Shown here piece after piece: positions 35,972 to 48,313 of a stretch of DNA of 64,000 bases. Source of the stretch: Malania oleifera (lineage: Eukaryota > Streptophyta > Magnoliopsida > Santalales > Ximeniaceae); contig NC_080422.1 of the NCBI RefSeq assembly GCF_029873635.1, positions 17,514,049 to 17,578,048 of the forward strand, written 5' to 3'. The notes beneath the pieces are model-generated. The model saw nothing but the letters and a program-made list of their open reading frames with translations, did not search any database and was not told the DNA's origin. The translations under genes were made by a program, and so were the position numbers. The stretch's first letter is position 1, and each line of letters opens with the position of its first letter.

Positions 35972-37600
35972 CACCTCCAACTAACGTTTTACTAGTCTCT
36001 AACAAATAACGTGAATGAATTTCAGGGTAGTGCCCACAATTATGAACTCCAGTGAACATGAAATTAATACACATGCAACACAACCATACCGTTTCACATA
36101 CAAGAATATAACTGAATTTCACACAAGCTCATTCATATTCAATGCACACAACTCTAAAACACGTCACTCATGCAAGTTTCATTGTTTATATGTCATTTAA
36201 GAACAGTATACTCACATGAAGTTAACAACCGGCACAATTCAAAGTTAATATGGTCATATAGGTTCGAGTATAAACAGGTGAACTCTTGAGGTGTGTGTGA
36301 TGTGTGTGACTCAGTACACCTAGGATACCAGTGGACACCTACAGAACGGTTGCTTTAATACGACCTAATTGGTATACCCTCAAGAATACTCAAATGGGTC
36401 CACTCGTCATATGTGAGGAGGAGTGTCGTGATCAAACATCCCACATACTGAAAGGAACAAACACTAAGTATATGGAGTGGACTAGTTTAAGAAGGATCTA
36501 GCCTATCTATGAGGTGTCAGGTCCTTCACCCTAACATCTTCTCACCTACTCGCCATATCCAACCGAGACCACCCTAGATCAACTTACTTGCAAACTTGTC
36601 GTGAATACATTTAAGGCATTAAACGGTTGAAGAATCTTCATACGTGGAGAGCACGTGTCGTGTCCTTAACTATTTTTTTTTTTTTTTGGTATTTCCGTGG
36701 AGCAGGCATCAATGTTTTATTTTATGTGCATTTCTAATTCTTATTCTTTCTTCTGTTCATTCTTCATTTTCTGTCTTTTCTTGATCGATTAGGACAATCA
36801 TTACACTTCATTTGTTATCTTCATACCATCAATGGGAATTGAGCTCGAGTAGTGGTCCATAAACTAAGTCTATTTCCAGTGGTGGCTCAGCCTTCACATC
36901 TTGAGTAGGCTACGAGACCTAGGTTTCTATCTCCCCACTATATGTCACATCTAGGCTTAGCAAATAAAAACACAGACTAGTGTAGAAAGAATCATCCAGA
37001 AGAAAAGAGAACTGAGTTCCATGAACTCTGATTTGATGTTAGAACTCAAAAGGACGATAATTAACTCAAAGATATCTCACAAGGTGGCATAATCACCATG
37101 GGTGTTCTCTCAGTGCTCACAGGAAACTCTAAGTGTAATGAATCACACGAATATGTTTATTTAACCTCGTGAGATGCCGTGTAAATACAAGAAATTATAT
37201 AGTCAAGTTAATACGAGTGTACTACCAATCAATTCTTTATGGAGTCATAAAATCATATAAAGAAAAACTATACTTAAATGACTCAAGTGTGTAATTCTTA
37301 AGTTATACGAGTATGTGAAGGGTATAAGTCAGTGTTAAGCATGGCATAATTTAGTGTAATTCCTCGATACTCTTTCTTCCTTTTTTAAAAAAATATAGAA
37401 AATTGTTTTTTTTTTTTTTCATTTTTTTTTCTTTTTATATAAAACCCAGTACGTATATGTGCACAGTGACACATGCAAATGCTCACCCTCACCCCAACTA
37501 GAATGGAACATTGTCCTCGATGTGAAAGCATAGGGAAAATAGAAAAACTGTGCACAGGAAAAGTAGGGCGTACCTGGGTGGAGAAGTAATGGAAAAGGAA
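35972..37600 (-). mobile_element. Non-coding 3' tail of the gag-only element
   Basis: Closely parallels 10666-12300 although the LTRs belong to a different subfamily. No coding content. Confidence 0.8.
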
Positions 37601-37634
37601 AACTGGACTAAAGGAAAATGTACCTATCAATAAA

Positions 37635-39294
37635 CTAAAAATGATACAAAATGAAAACAAAGGAAAGAAAAACGTCACAGTGTGTCTGGAGGAGGCTCGG
37701 TCTTTGAGGAAGAGTTTCTGGAACAGTTACATTTGGTTCTTCAGAAGCATCAACATTAAAATTTGTACATGGTTCCTTGAAGATTAAACTCTTACCGTTT
37801 GGTTCAACTTCTTCATCTGGTGCACCAGTCACCTTACCATTGATGACATTTGTTTCGGCATTGCAATCATTGACATTTGCTTCAATAGAGGATGACGGTT
37901 CCATGATTGCAATCTGCACTTGAGTATCTAGCTAGGCTTGAAATTGGGATTCATCTATCTCAAAAGCATTCAATAACGTGTTCAGCCTAGTCAAATCGGT
38001 GCTTATCTCATTGATGGTTTGAGAAGTTTGAGAGTTGATCACTTTATGTCTTGCTATGAACTATTGTAACCTAACAGTTAGCTGCTGTATGGGATCTTCC
38101 ATTTCCCTTCTCTGCATTGGAAGAGGCTAATTTACAAAGTAAGAGCATCCCGAGCCTTGGCCAGCTACTGCATAAGGAATGTATTGACTTTGTCCCTGCG
38201 GAGATGGCCCCACTTGGTCATTTTTCTAGCTAAAATTTGGATGACTTCTCCAACCTACATTGTAAGTATCAGAATAAGGTGCATAAGAAATCTCAAAAAC
38301 CATTTACACCGGGCTAGATTATTCAAGCAAAACTTCCTTAAAAGTAGGAATTGTTGGGCATGTATCAGTCATATGCCCTGGATCCTCACATATGCTGCAT
38401 TTTTCATAAGATGAAGGGAAAACATGCGTTTCATTTTTTTCTCAAGCTCAATGGAATCTAACCTTTTGGACATCAATGCAAGCCTAGCATTCAAATCATC
38501 AACTTCTTTCAATTGATACTTACTACCTCCACTAATGCATTTTTGCTTTTCATATCTATCATACACATCAGAGACATCCCAAGATTGGGTGTTTTCAGCC
38601 AAACAATCAAAATAGTCAAAAGCTTATTCGTTCCCTTTATTGAAAAACTCACAATTGCACATTGTTTTTACAAATTGCCTCATCTTTGTTTGCAACCCCT
38701 CATAGCCAATTTTTATACCCATGGTGAGGACATGCATTTAAGAGGTCTTTGAAACGTTCCCAACACTGATTAAATGTTTCCACATCCTTTTGGCAAAAAT
38801 TAATGATTTGTCTTTTCAAAGCATTAGTTCTTTGCATGGGAAAAAAATTCTTTAAAAACTTAGTTTACATTTCTTGCCAAGTCTCGATCGATCTTGGTCT
38901 TAAGGAATTCAATCAGGTTTTTGCCTTGTTTTTTTAAAGAAAATGGAAACAATTTCAGTTTTATTACCTCCTCAGTGCATGTTCTATCCATGAATATGGA
39001 ACACACTTCTTTAAACTCTTTAATATGAAAATATGAGTTTTCAGATTCAATGCCATGAAAATGAGGTAACAATGGAATCATTCTAGGTTTTAAATTAAAA
39101 GCATTTGCATTCAAAGGTAGAATAATGTAGGATGGGGTGTTGGTCCTAACAGGTTGCAAATATTCTCTGAGTGTCGTATTAGGGTTCTCTATACGAGGTT
39201 CATTCTTAGTCATGATGCTATGCGTGTCAGATGGTGATTCAAGTGAGTCAAGTGAAACAGTTGCACTCGATGATGAGATGGATGAGTCTGTCAT
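37635..39294 (-). mobile_element. gag region of the gag-only element (fossil)
   Basis: The N-terminal part is at 38860-39294. It reads PLLPHFHGIESENSYFHIKE and FKEVCSIFMDRTCTEEVIKL, the Retrotrans_gag core. The C-terminal block near 37635-37919 (VPETLPQRPS, NVDASEEPNVTV) matches the ends of the other two gag copies. A short CICEDPG-like cysteine motif around 38370-38400 may be a zinc-knuckle remnant. Confidence 0.7.
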
Positions 39295-39483
39295 AACCAG
39301 TCTAAATGTGTTATCTCTAGCCGAACTAGACGTACAAACTTAGTATTAATGCAATAAAACAAAAATAAAAGCAAATAGGTCAAATGAGAGGAAGTAGATA
39401 TCACCCAAGCTGTGAAAACGTTCACAGCTCTATAAACACCCACTCTGAAATATGAGAAACACTTCGATGACACCAATTAGTCG

Positions 39484-39498
39484 CTGGCAATGGCGCTA
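39484..39498 (-). other. Primer binding site (tRNA-Asp type)
   Basis: The minus strand reads TAGCGCCATTGCCAG, a diverged version of the TGGCGCCGTTGCC site at 8694-8710. It lies 6 bp from the 5' LTR edge at 39505. Confidence 0.7.
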
Positions 39499-39504
39499 AA
39501 AACT

Positions 39505-40550
39505 TGATTCGTTTTGAGTTGTGCTTCCAAGTGCAGAAGTGTCAAGTGGTATCAAGGATGAGTCCAAGATCGTATTCCACAGGGACCACTGAGTATCAAA
39601 GTATTTATGAAAATTTAGTAAAATTCTGTTGCTATAAAATGGGGTTTGAAAATCTTTTTGGTCTTTTATGATTTTGAAAACAGTAAACAAAATGGGAGGT
39701 ATTTGAGAAAAATACTAAATTGTGATTGAACGTTTATCGAATTTCCAAAAATATAAACCTACTAACGCAATCAAACTAAATAGATTAACTCAAGCAAATT
39801 ACCAAACATTCGGGTCATGGATTCAATGTCTATTTGCTTCCACCATTTACTAATTTCCCAGGCCTTACTCCCCTTCTTTTTAATCTAATCACGGCATAAT
39901 AAAATGAAATTTTATTACTAAAACTCGAGTAGATTTGCGACATCAGAACAGAAGAAAATAAAAACTCTCATTAAGCATCAACCGAATTTCATGTAAAAAT
40001 TAGTTGATAAAAAACCTAGATTAAATCAAGATTTTGATGTGCTTAACGTCAACAACAAAACAAGAGATAAGAGCCAGCGATTTCTCATTGATGTCTTTAA
40101 TTTTCAATTTTAACCAAATAAAAGTTTAACCATAATTTCATTGGAGAACTAATAAACCATGAAAAGCAAACGACATTGAGCCACAACCCGAGTTACTGAA
40201 TTTAGTCCCTCATGCTTGTAATCCCAATTTTCGGATCAAATTAATTCCACAATAATTCATTGCAATCATAAAATAAAAGACAATAACTTAAAGAACAATA
40301 AACTAGATATATAATAATACTAAAAGAAACTAATTAATCTGCCCTATAATCATGCCCAACATTAGCTTAAATGTATACTAAATTAATCAATATTAAACTA
40401 GCCTTGAGGCATTCAAAATAACAAATTAAAAAGAACAAAAATTTAATTCATCCACAGAATACTCAAATAATAAAGTGAAGAAAAAAATATTCAATCTAAT
40501 ATTAAACTAAACAATGTATTGAAACAACAATATAAAAAAAAATATTAAAC

Positions 40551-40620
<70 letters not shown>

Positions 40621-41178
40621 AAAAAGAGAAAGCAGAGAAGCTTGGAGGATGGCCGGAGCTGCAAGGGTCTCGGATTGTTGTGCTGGTGCTGCCGGAGATT
40701 TGCTGGTGGCTTGTTGCTCTGGTAGGTTTCAGGAGATCTGCTGGTGGCTGGGCTCTGGCTCGACTGACCTGGAATGGAGAGCTGCAATAGTAGCTGCAGC
40801 ACGTGGGAGCACAAGAAGCAGCTTCGGTTGTTCACAGGTATGGCAGCAGCCAGCATGCCGTGGAGTCGGGTGTTGCAGCAGCAGGCCTCGGCTGGAGCTG
40901 CCACGGCTGGCCAGAGGAGGGTGGCGTCTGATGGTGCCTGCTGCGGATGGATGTGGCTGCCGCTGGGGGTGGAGGATCTTCACGGGAGAATAAGAGACTA
41001 AGGGGGAGAAAGCAGGAGGAATGAGAGGATGAGAGATTAAATAGAGAAGGGAAGCAGGGAAGAGAGCAGAGGGAGAGAAAGAAAAGAAGAGGTTAAATGG
41101 AGAGGGCGAGCTGAGAGCCCTACGACCGGCGACCCATCTAACCCGACCCGGCCTGCATGGCCGGGTCACATCAAGTAG

Positions 41179-41214
<36 letters not shown>

Positions 41215-41573
41215 TTATTTTTCTCTCTGCGATCACGGCCAATTTTGACCTTCTTGAATCCCATTTCTCTCGAAACTCAAAACATGGAAGTTGTAACTAA
41301 TCCTCTCATCTTTCTCCAAAAATTTGAATAGTCTCGATCGGAGATATGACAGAAAAGTTATGTGTAATTTACGAACTGATGCTAGTTTTCGCTCTTGGGA
41401 ATTTTTCTTGCGATAAAAAAAATGCCAAAAATTCATAAATTATTAAATAAAACTTGGAAATCATAAATATGGGACTTCGTTAAAATATTGGATGTAATTA
41501 GACATTTAATTAACAATAAAAGCCCTAATGATCAAATTAAGATGCCTAATTACGCAGTTTTAGAACGTAATCA
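39505..41573 (-). mobile_element. 5' LTR of the gag-only element
   Basis: A 2,069-bp partner of 33910-35971, with a longer (GA)n tract (about 40556-40616), a GC-rich leader (40640-41160), an (AT)n tract at 41186-41212 and the end acgtaatca at 41573. Confidence 0.85.
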
Positions 41574-42489
41574 CCGGGGTTGGTATGACGACAGCAATGG
41601 CGACAATGACGGGAGTGAGGGACGATGATGGCGATGGGAGTGAGTGACAAGATGGGGCTGTGTTTGAGCTTGGAAGATGCTGGTTCAGGCGGCTATGGGG
41701 CCGTTCGGCTCTGCAGCGAGAGGAGCGGCAAGGAAGGTTGCTTGGCGTGCTACTGTGCATACGAGCATGAGGTTTTTGTGAGGCTCATGGTTGGTTACCG
41801 GAGATGGGAGAACCATGAGGGCTGTAGGATGTGAGGTTGATGACTTTATGAGGGAGAAGGGAGCTCAAGTATGGTCGTGGCTATGAGAGGTGACTGTGAG
41901 TTGAGGTTGGAACGGTTGCTGCGGAGAGAGGTGGTCGGGGTTGCGGCTGCTACTTGGAGAATGAGAGATGGAAGAGGATGGGAGAGAGGGAGAGAGTGCT
42001 GCTGGAAGTGTGACTGCTGTGTGTCACGACAATGTGCGAGGAAGAGAGTGAGAGAATGAAGAGATGGAAAGAATGACAGAGCTGTGGGTGGCTATGCGTA
42101 GGAACAAAAAGATAGAATTTTTTTCTAGAGTTGCCTCCGCCCCCCTACGGCTGTGTCCATCAATGCATTTATATAGGCTCCCAAAACCCTAGTAGCAATA
42201 ATAATAATAATAAAAATAACCTAATAATAATAATATTCTAAAATAATAATAGTAATAAGAATAATATTAATAATAATAAACTGATAATAAACTAATGATA
42301 ATAATAATAATAGTAATATTACTAATAAAAATAATATTAATAATACTAAAGTTAATAATAATAATAATACTAATAGTAGTAAAAATAGCCTAATAATAAT
42401 AATAATACTAAAAGTAATAATACTAATAATAATAATAGTAAAATGGCGCCTTTGTTATATTTGGTTCTAGTAAAAATAGGGTGTCTACA
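41574..42489 (-). mobile_element. TAT/Ogre-like 3' LTR, proximal part
   Basis: The GC-rich leader (41574-42130), a minus-strand TATA box in gcctatataaatgc near 42165-42178, an (ATT)n tract (42195-42440) and the end gggtgtctaca at 42489 reproduce the order of the sibling LTRs. Apparent frames at 41560-42059 are leader sequence. Confidence 0.75.
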
Positions 42490-42649
42490 GTTACCCTTTT
42501 TTTGTAGGCTTTGATGCTTTAATGTAACGGTAGGAACTCTCCTACATTTCTATAGCACCAAGCTTGTAAAAATAAAAGATACCTATTTTAGTCAGGCCAT
42601 ACAACTACCTATGGCTTTCAGGTTAATCAAGTGTTGTTTCTTTTTGCCA
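42490..42649 (-). mobile_element. TAT polypurine tract and start of 3' untranslated region
   Basis: gttaccctttttttt on the plus strand, an A/G-rich tract on the minus strand right before the TGTAGACACC LTR start, as expected for a polypurine tract. The array at 42650 follows. Confidence 0.65.
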
Positions 42650-44440
42650 ACCAGGGATGATTTGCACTGAATGCAAGAATCCAGGTGGTAGTATGCAGCG
42701 TTGACTTGCACTGAATGTAAGAATCCAGGTCGAGGTGGATATGAGGATCCGAGCCAAGCGATGCAAAGATGGCTTGTTGTGAATGTAAGAATTCGAGTCA
42801 TAGCAGATATGATGATCTGAGTCGTACGACACAATGGTGGCTTGTTTCAAATGTAAAAATCTGAGCCGTAAAAGATACGATGATCTGAGCCATAAGACAC
42901 AATAATGACTTGCTTTAAATTTAAGAATCCAACCCGTAATGGATACGATGATCCGAGCCATGCGACACAATGATTGCTTGTTGCGAATGTAAGAATCCGA
43001 GTCATAGAGGATACAATGATTTGAACCATACGACACAACGGTGGCTTGGTTCGAATGGAAGAATCCGAGCAGTAGCGAATACGATGATTCGAGTCATACG
43101 ACACAATGGTGGCTTACTTCGAATGTACGAATCCAAGTTGTAGCAGATATGATGATCCGAGCCACATGATACAATGATGGCTTGCTGTGAATGTGATGGA
43201 TATGACGATCCGAGCCATATGACACAATAGTGGCTTGCTTCGAATGTAAGAATCCGAGCCATAGTGGATACGATGATCCAAGCCACAAGACACAATGATG
43301 GCTTGCTTCGAATGTAAGAGTCTGAGTCGTAGCTGATATGATGACTTGAGCTGCAAGACACAACGGTGGCTTGTTTCGAATGTAAGAATCCGAGCTGTAG
43401 CATATACGACGATCCGAGCCACACGACACAATGATGGATTGCTTCCAATGTAAGAATTCGAGTCATAGTAGACACGATGATTTGAGCCACATGACATAAT
43501 GATGGCTTACTGCGAATGAAAAAATCTGAGCCATATAGGATACAAAGATTCGAGCCATATGGCCCAATGGTGGCTTGCTTCGAATGTAAGAATCGGAGTC
43601 GTCGCAGATATGATGATCCGAGCCATAGGACACAATGATGGCTTGCTGTGAATGTAAAAAACTGAGCCGTAGAGGATATGATGATCCGAGCCACAAGACA
43701 CAATGATAGCTTTCTTTGAATGTAAGAATCCAAGATGTAGCGGATACGACGGTTTGAGCCATAAGACACAATAATGGCTTGCTTCGAATGTAAGAATCCG
43801 AGCCATAACGGATACGATGATCCGAGCCATATGACACAATGGTGGCATGCTGCGAATGTAAGAAATTGAGTTGTAGAGGATGCGATGATCTGAGCCATAT
43901 GACACAATGATGGTTTGCTACGAATGTAAGAATCTGAGCCTTAGAGGATACGATGATCCAACCCACAAGACACAATGATGGCTTGCTTCAAATGTACAAA
44001 TCTAAGTCGTAGCAGATACGATGGTACGAGCCATAGGACACAATAATGACTTGCTTCAAATGTAAGAATCCGAACCGTAGTGGATACTATGATTCGAACC
44101 ACACAACACAATGATGGCTTGTTGCGAATGTAAGAATCTGAGTCGTAGTGGATACGATGATTCGAGCAAAATGACTCAATGATGGCTTATTGCGAATGTA
44201 AGAATTCAAGTCGTAGCAGATACGATGATCCGAACCATACGACACAATGGTGGCTTGCTTCGAATGTAAGAATCCTAGTTGTAACAGATATGATGATCCG
44301 AGCCACAAGACATAATGATAGTTTGCTTCGAATGTAAGAATCCGAGTCGTAGTAGATACGATGATCTGAGTCATACAAAACAATTGTGGCTTGCTGCGAA
44401 TGTAAGAATCTGAGTCGTAGTGGATACGATGATCCGAGCC
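42650..44440 (-). repeat. 68-bp tandem repeat array in TAT 3' untranslated region
   Basis: About 26 head-to-tail copies with a 68-bp period. Anchors such as ggcttgcttcgaatgtaaga fall near 43231, 43299, 43367, 43435, 43503, 43571 and 43639. The core contains gatacgatgatccgagcc and acgacacaatg. One copy (43180-43230) is about 51 bp. All three minus-strand frames stay open over long stretches (301 codons at 43002-43907) because the unit lacks stops. Translation across copies gives a 68-residue period. This is best read as non-coding. In TAT/Ogre elements the region between pol and the 3' LTR is known to be hypervariable and to seed satellites. Confidence 0.9.
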
Positions 44441-45570
44441 TCTTCAAGCAGTAATAAGGTGTGAAACCAAAGTTCAGAAAATGGTTACTCTGTTGGGGAA
44501 ATGCACTTGGGTGTAGGATCCTAATTTCAATGAACGAATCCTCTTGTCCTTAGAATCTGCTGCCCCTGTTTCAAAATAAATCAATGTGTATCTGGGGTTA
44601 GCTGCCCCAGTTTCCAAGTAAATCAATGTATGCCTGGGGTCGGCCGTCCCAATTTCAAATATTAGCACAACAGGAATTGCTTAATCAAGGATGTCAAATG
44701 ATCATTCAAAAGCTTATTCAACAAAACAAGTGTGAAGGATGCTCTATTGTTGGTTGTGATGCCAGAATGCAATGATATGTTGCTATATGTATGCATATTG
44801 CTAACTTATGATACTAGAATGTAGTGATATGTTGCTATACGTTGCTAACTTGTGATGCTAGAGTGCAGGGATATGTTGCTATATGCATGCATTCATTTTT
44901 CTATGCAATGCATGAAATGCATGAAATGTATGGTAATGCATAAAATACATGGCGATGCATGAATCTTTTCTCCCAACGCGCATATGATTAATAACCTCAT
45001 CTTTTATCTTGGCCATATTTTTGAATTTTCGCATGAAATTTGATGCATTTGAATGGATCTATAACTGATCTTGGCTAAATTTTATTGATTCATCCGATCA
45101 TGGGGGTGATTGACTTGGCTTAAATGAAAATCATAAAATCTGCCCCAGTTGAATGGATCAATAGCTAATCTTGACCCTGTTTTCATATTCCAATATGACA
45201 AAAAGGTGTTTGAATGGGTCCCATTGAAACTCAACTCGAAATTTGCCCCAGTTGAATGTATTTGCTACTGATGTTGACCCTATTGTTAGATTTTTCTTGA
45301 ATAAGGAGATCTCTAAAACCTAACATGACATTTGCCCTAGTTAGACTACTATTTCTTCACAGGGATCTTCTTTGGATTGCATCCTTAATGTTTTAAAATC
45401 TCTTTGAAATTTAAATAAATAAACATGTTATCAATTAACTCAATCTCAATGGGAATATAGATGGAATGCACAAACTTGATTGTATTTGTTTGATTTTTTG
45501 TGCTTATTAAATAGAAGATAAATTTTACCAGTACTTTAACACTAATGTAACTTTGTTAGATTAAAGAATC
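44441..45570 (-). mobile_element. TAT 3' untranslated region remnant with short repeats
   Basis: Non-coding. It holds a 42-bp direct repeat (44560-44660, ctgccccagtttccaagtaa), a block with three agatatgttgctata-like copies (44755-44890), atgcatgaa repeats (44915-44965) and three cagttgaatggatca-like phrases at roughly 100-bp intervals (45045-45270). The tgccccagtt phrase is common upstream of TAT/Ogre 3' LTRs. No pol is seen before the Copia LTR at 45571. Confidence 0.6.
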
Positions 45571-47495
45571 TGCTAGCTTTACTATGATACTAAGAGGGGG
45601 GTGAATAGTATTTTTAAAATTAATGCCCTATGTCAGTATCCTAATAGCAGTATATTCACAATTCTAAAGTAAATATAGTGCAAGTAAAGTAAATCAATTG
45701 TAATATGTACCAAAAATTAAATAACGCAATTTAATTAACTAAGCATGCACCAGAAAGCAATAAAGAGAAGTAACACAAAAAAGTGTTATCAAGGTTCAGA
45801 AAATTGCCTACATGCCCACCTTGGCTAACAAGCACAAGGATTACCACTATAATGCTTACTTAAACGGGTGGAGTGACACCTAAACAAATTAGGTCAATTA
45901 GCACAGGGCTGACCTCAACATTTACACAATCTTTACCGGACTGGATTACCTTCCCCTCAGGCCATGCTTGAAAATACAACAATATTCTCTCAATCAAATG
46001 GTACATGGTTTATGCTTTCATGTAAAGTAGATATATACCCACTACGCATAGTCACATACACGCCAATGATATAGATATAGCGTAAGCTCAGTGATGCAAA
46101 TAGTTGTGCTATCAACACTCAATATGGTATAATCAAGGAGATGCTCAATAGTGTTCAATACAAGAAATATCTTGGAATTTAAGCAAAGCACAATTCAGTA
46201 GCAAATCAATATTCCAAAGATATCAATCAGATATTCAAACTAGTTTAAGAAGATTTTCTTCAATGGAATAAGCACAATACAAGTTTGAAAATATTTTTCT
46301 TATTGGAAAATTATTTGCACAACAAAAATATGAGCTATTGGACACTTGCAATAACAATGCAAATATCCTAGGCTTACTTAGTTTATCCCAATACAAGATT
46401 TATAATATTAAAATTTGTAGGATAAACCTAAGCTAAACTCCCTAAAAGTAATATCACAATCAATCACACACATAGGAGTTTGTAGCACACTCTAGTAATC
46501 ATAAGCACTCTAAATATGCTCTCACAATCTCAGAATATATCAAAGAAGTGAAGATTTGAGAGTATTAGACAAAGAGTGTATTTTGAAAAGAGAGGATTTT
46601 TTGGCTAATCAAGTTTCTAATTCTCGCTAATCCTCACAAATGAGCCAATATTTATAGGCTAGGTAAAAAATATAACCGTTTGGGACTTGTTAGGAATTAT
46701 TAGAAAATTTTCAAATAGTTTAAACACCATATATATATAACCCAATTTTACCGCAGTTAAAATAATTTTAACCCGTTGAGGTTCGGGTGGCTGAACTGTG
46801 GTTTGGTCGCCCAAACAGATATAGTCTTAAAAGTTATTTAAATAAGTTACGTCACTCATGTCATGCTTCAAAAACCCAAACAAAAGTTAGTAGCCTCTGT
46901 TCGTAATTTCGGGTGCCCGGTCATAGGTTTGGTGGCCCAAACTCGTTTAATCAGTCACCCGAGGCTCAATTTGAACTACATAGCTCGGTAGCCCGAGTTG
47001 GTGGAATGTCCCTTTCGAAGGGTTCGGGTGCCTAAGGACGGAGTGCACAAATATGTTCCGTCACCCGAGATCCTAAGTCAACTGTTGACTCTTCAATAGT
47101 TCGGGCACCCAAGGAGTTTTGAACTCTTGGGGTACGGTCGTCCAAGCTCTCTCAATTTCCCTAATAATATTCATTTTCGATGCATTTTTAACACTCCTAT
47201 ATTTTGTATGATATGTGTGTGAGTGTTGGGACCTAGAGTTATACTATGGTCTTACCAAGCTTACCATATATCATATATGCATGATATGTAGGTAGGAAAA
47301 TGTAGACCATATCCTCAGTTACTATTATAGACTCATAATACAATAATTGAATTGACAGTACAAATTAAAATCTTTAGAGTGTTCATGTTGCTTTTTAAAC
47401 TTGCACAAACATTTGAAAATCATCAATTACCTAAGTATTTGTCATTATCAAACAAGGTGTGACCTATAAGATCAATAGAATCATATCAATAGGCA
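45571..47495 (-). mobile_element. SIRE-like Copia LTR
   Basis: The left edge carries ctaagaggggggtgaatag, the reverse of the ttcaccccctctta block found near the 3' end of plant SIRE-like LTRs. The right side carries cattatcaaacaaggtgtga, the reverse of the LTR start block (ttgataatgacaaat). A minus-strand TATA box is at 46649-46656, with clustered ggttcgggtgcccgaa-type words upstream at 46785-47145. An expanded G-tract on the minus strand (47496-47511) fits the polypurine tract. No duplication was found at the edges. Confidence 0.65.
46785..47145 (-). promoter_or_regulatory. U3 cluster of TTCGGGYGCCCGAA words
   Basis: gttcgggtggctgaac, ggtcgcccaaac, ttcgggtgcccgg, ggtggcccaaac, gtcacccgag, gctcggtagcccgag, gttcgggtgcctaagg, gttcgggcacccaagg and ggtcgtccaagc. 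Nine or more words in 360 bp upstream of the TATA box. Confidence 0.65.
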
Positions 47496-48200
47496 ACCCC
47501 CCCCCCCCCCCTTTTTCATTATTTAGCCTCATAACCATTACTCCTCCACTGTATCACCACTTAGAGATTCTTTCTCACTTATTTTGACCTTATTTCAAAC
47601 TCCCTGTCTTGAATTATAACTAGTGTCTCATTAAGTAGTCTGATCAATATTCCAGTCTCATGGTGTACTTTAAAATACGAAATGAAATGTAGGCTAAGGA
47701 TTCAGGTTTCAACAAGAACAAGAAAACTAAGGCTCAAAAATCCCTTCCCATAATAAAAGTTTTTACCCTAGTTTGTAGTGCAATTTTCACAAAGTATTAA
47801 CTGAACTTACCATTTGAACAAGTTGCCTATGTACCTTTTCAAGATCAGGTCATTACGTAGTTCAGACTCAACATTGAGTCTGACAAATCATTTGTGACAA
47901 CAATGTATACTAATCTGGTGTGGACTTTCATTTGGACCGTAACGTAGGTTTGGTGTATGGGTTGAAGAAGGAAAGATTTAAATAAGGCTCAAAATTTATC
48001 AATCTCATCACAGGTATTCACAAGGCAAAGATCACATATGAATCATGTCCATTATTTTTCTTTCTTCTTTGAAACAAAGGGGGAAAAATATTTTATAGTA
48101 ATATTTGGACAAAGGGAGAAATAGAAATTAATTTAGGACAAAGGGAGAATAAATTTTTCAAATAACAGTCCTAAAAAGTTTATTGTCTTTATTCAACAAA
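47496..48200. other. Retroelement internal remnant, unassigned
   Basis: A C-run at 47496-47511 is followed by 700 bp of AT-rich sequence with no readable domain. Phrases such as ttggaccgtaacgtagg resemble untranslated parts of TAT-type elements, so it may continue the element at 42490-45570. This is a guess. Confidence 0.3.
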
Positions 48201-48313
48201 TTATTTGGATTACTTTGCAACATTGTTTATCATGCATTTTCTTATGGGGAGTCTGTTTAAGCATAACCCAAAATTTTTCCTCATGTATTTGTCATTATCA
48301 AAAAGGAGGAGAT
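48201..48313 (+). mobile_element. SIRE-like Copia internal 3' end
   Basis: It ends tttgtcattatcaaaaagga followed by ggagat, the stereotyped end of the internal region and polypurine tract of plant SIRE-like Copia elements, directly before the LTR start at 48314. Confidence 0.75.

Larger units (their letters stand above)
33910..41573 (-). mobile_element. Gag-only (TR-GAG type) LTR element, both LTRs present
   Basis: A 7.66-kb minus-strand element inserted in a TAT-type LTR. It has a 5' LTR at 39505-41573, a primer site at 39484-39498, gag at 37635-39294, a non-coding tail at 35972-37600 and a 3' LTR at 33910-35971. Both LTRs have TGA...TCA ends and align along their length (about 2,062 and 2,069 bp). 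The flanking 5-mers are ccaag and ccggg, a decayed duplication at best. No pol domains are seen, so mobilisation would have needed enzymes from another element. The layout looks whole, but gag is broken. Confidence 0.85.

Noticed and set aside
43002-43907. A 301-codon minus-strand frame, with others overlapping it in the remaining frames
   Set aside because: It is produced by the 68-bp tandem array, whose unit lacks stops in all three minus frames. The protein repeats every 68 residues only because three DNA units make a whole number of codons. It lies in retroelement untranslated sequence.
42650-44440. Regularly spaced repeats that could suggest a CRISPR array
   Set aside because: The copies are head to tail with no unique spacers, the period is 68 bp throughout, and the context is a plant retrotransposon.
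47496-47511. A C16 run as a possible structured DNA element
   Set aside because: It is most simply an expanded polypurine tract of the minus-strand Copia element, and homopolymer length is also prone to sequencing error.
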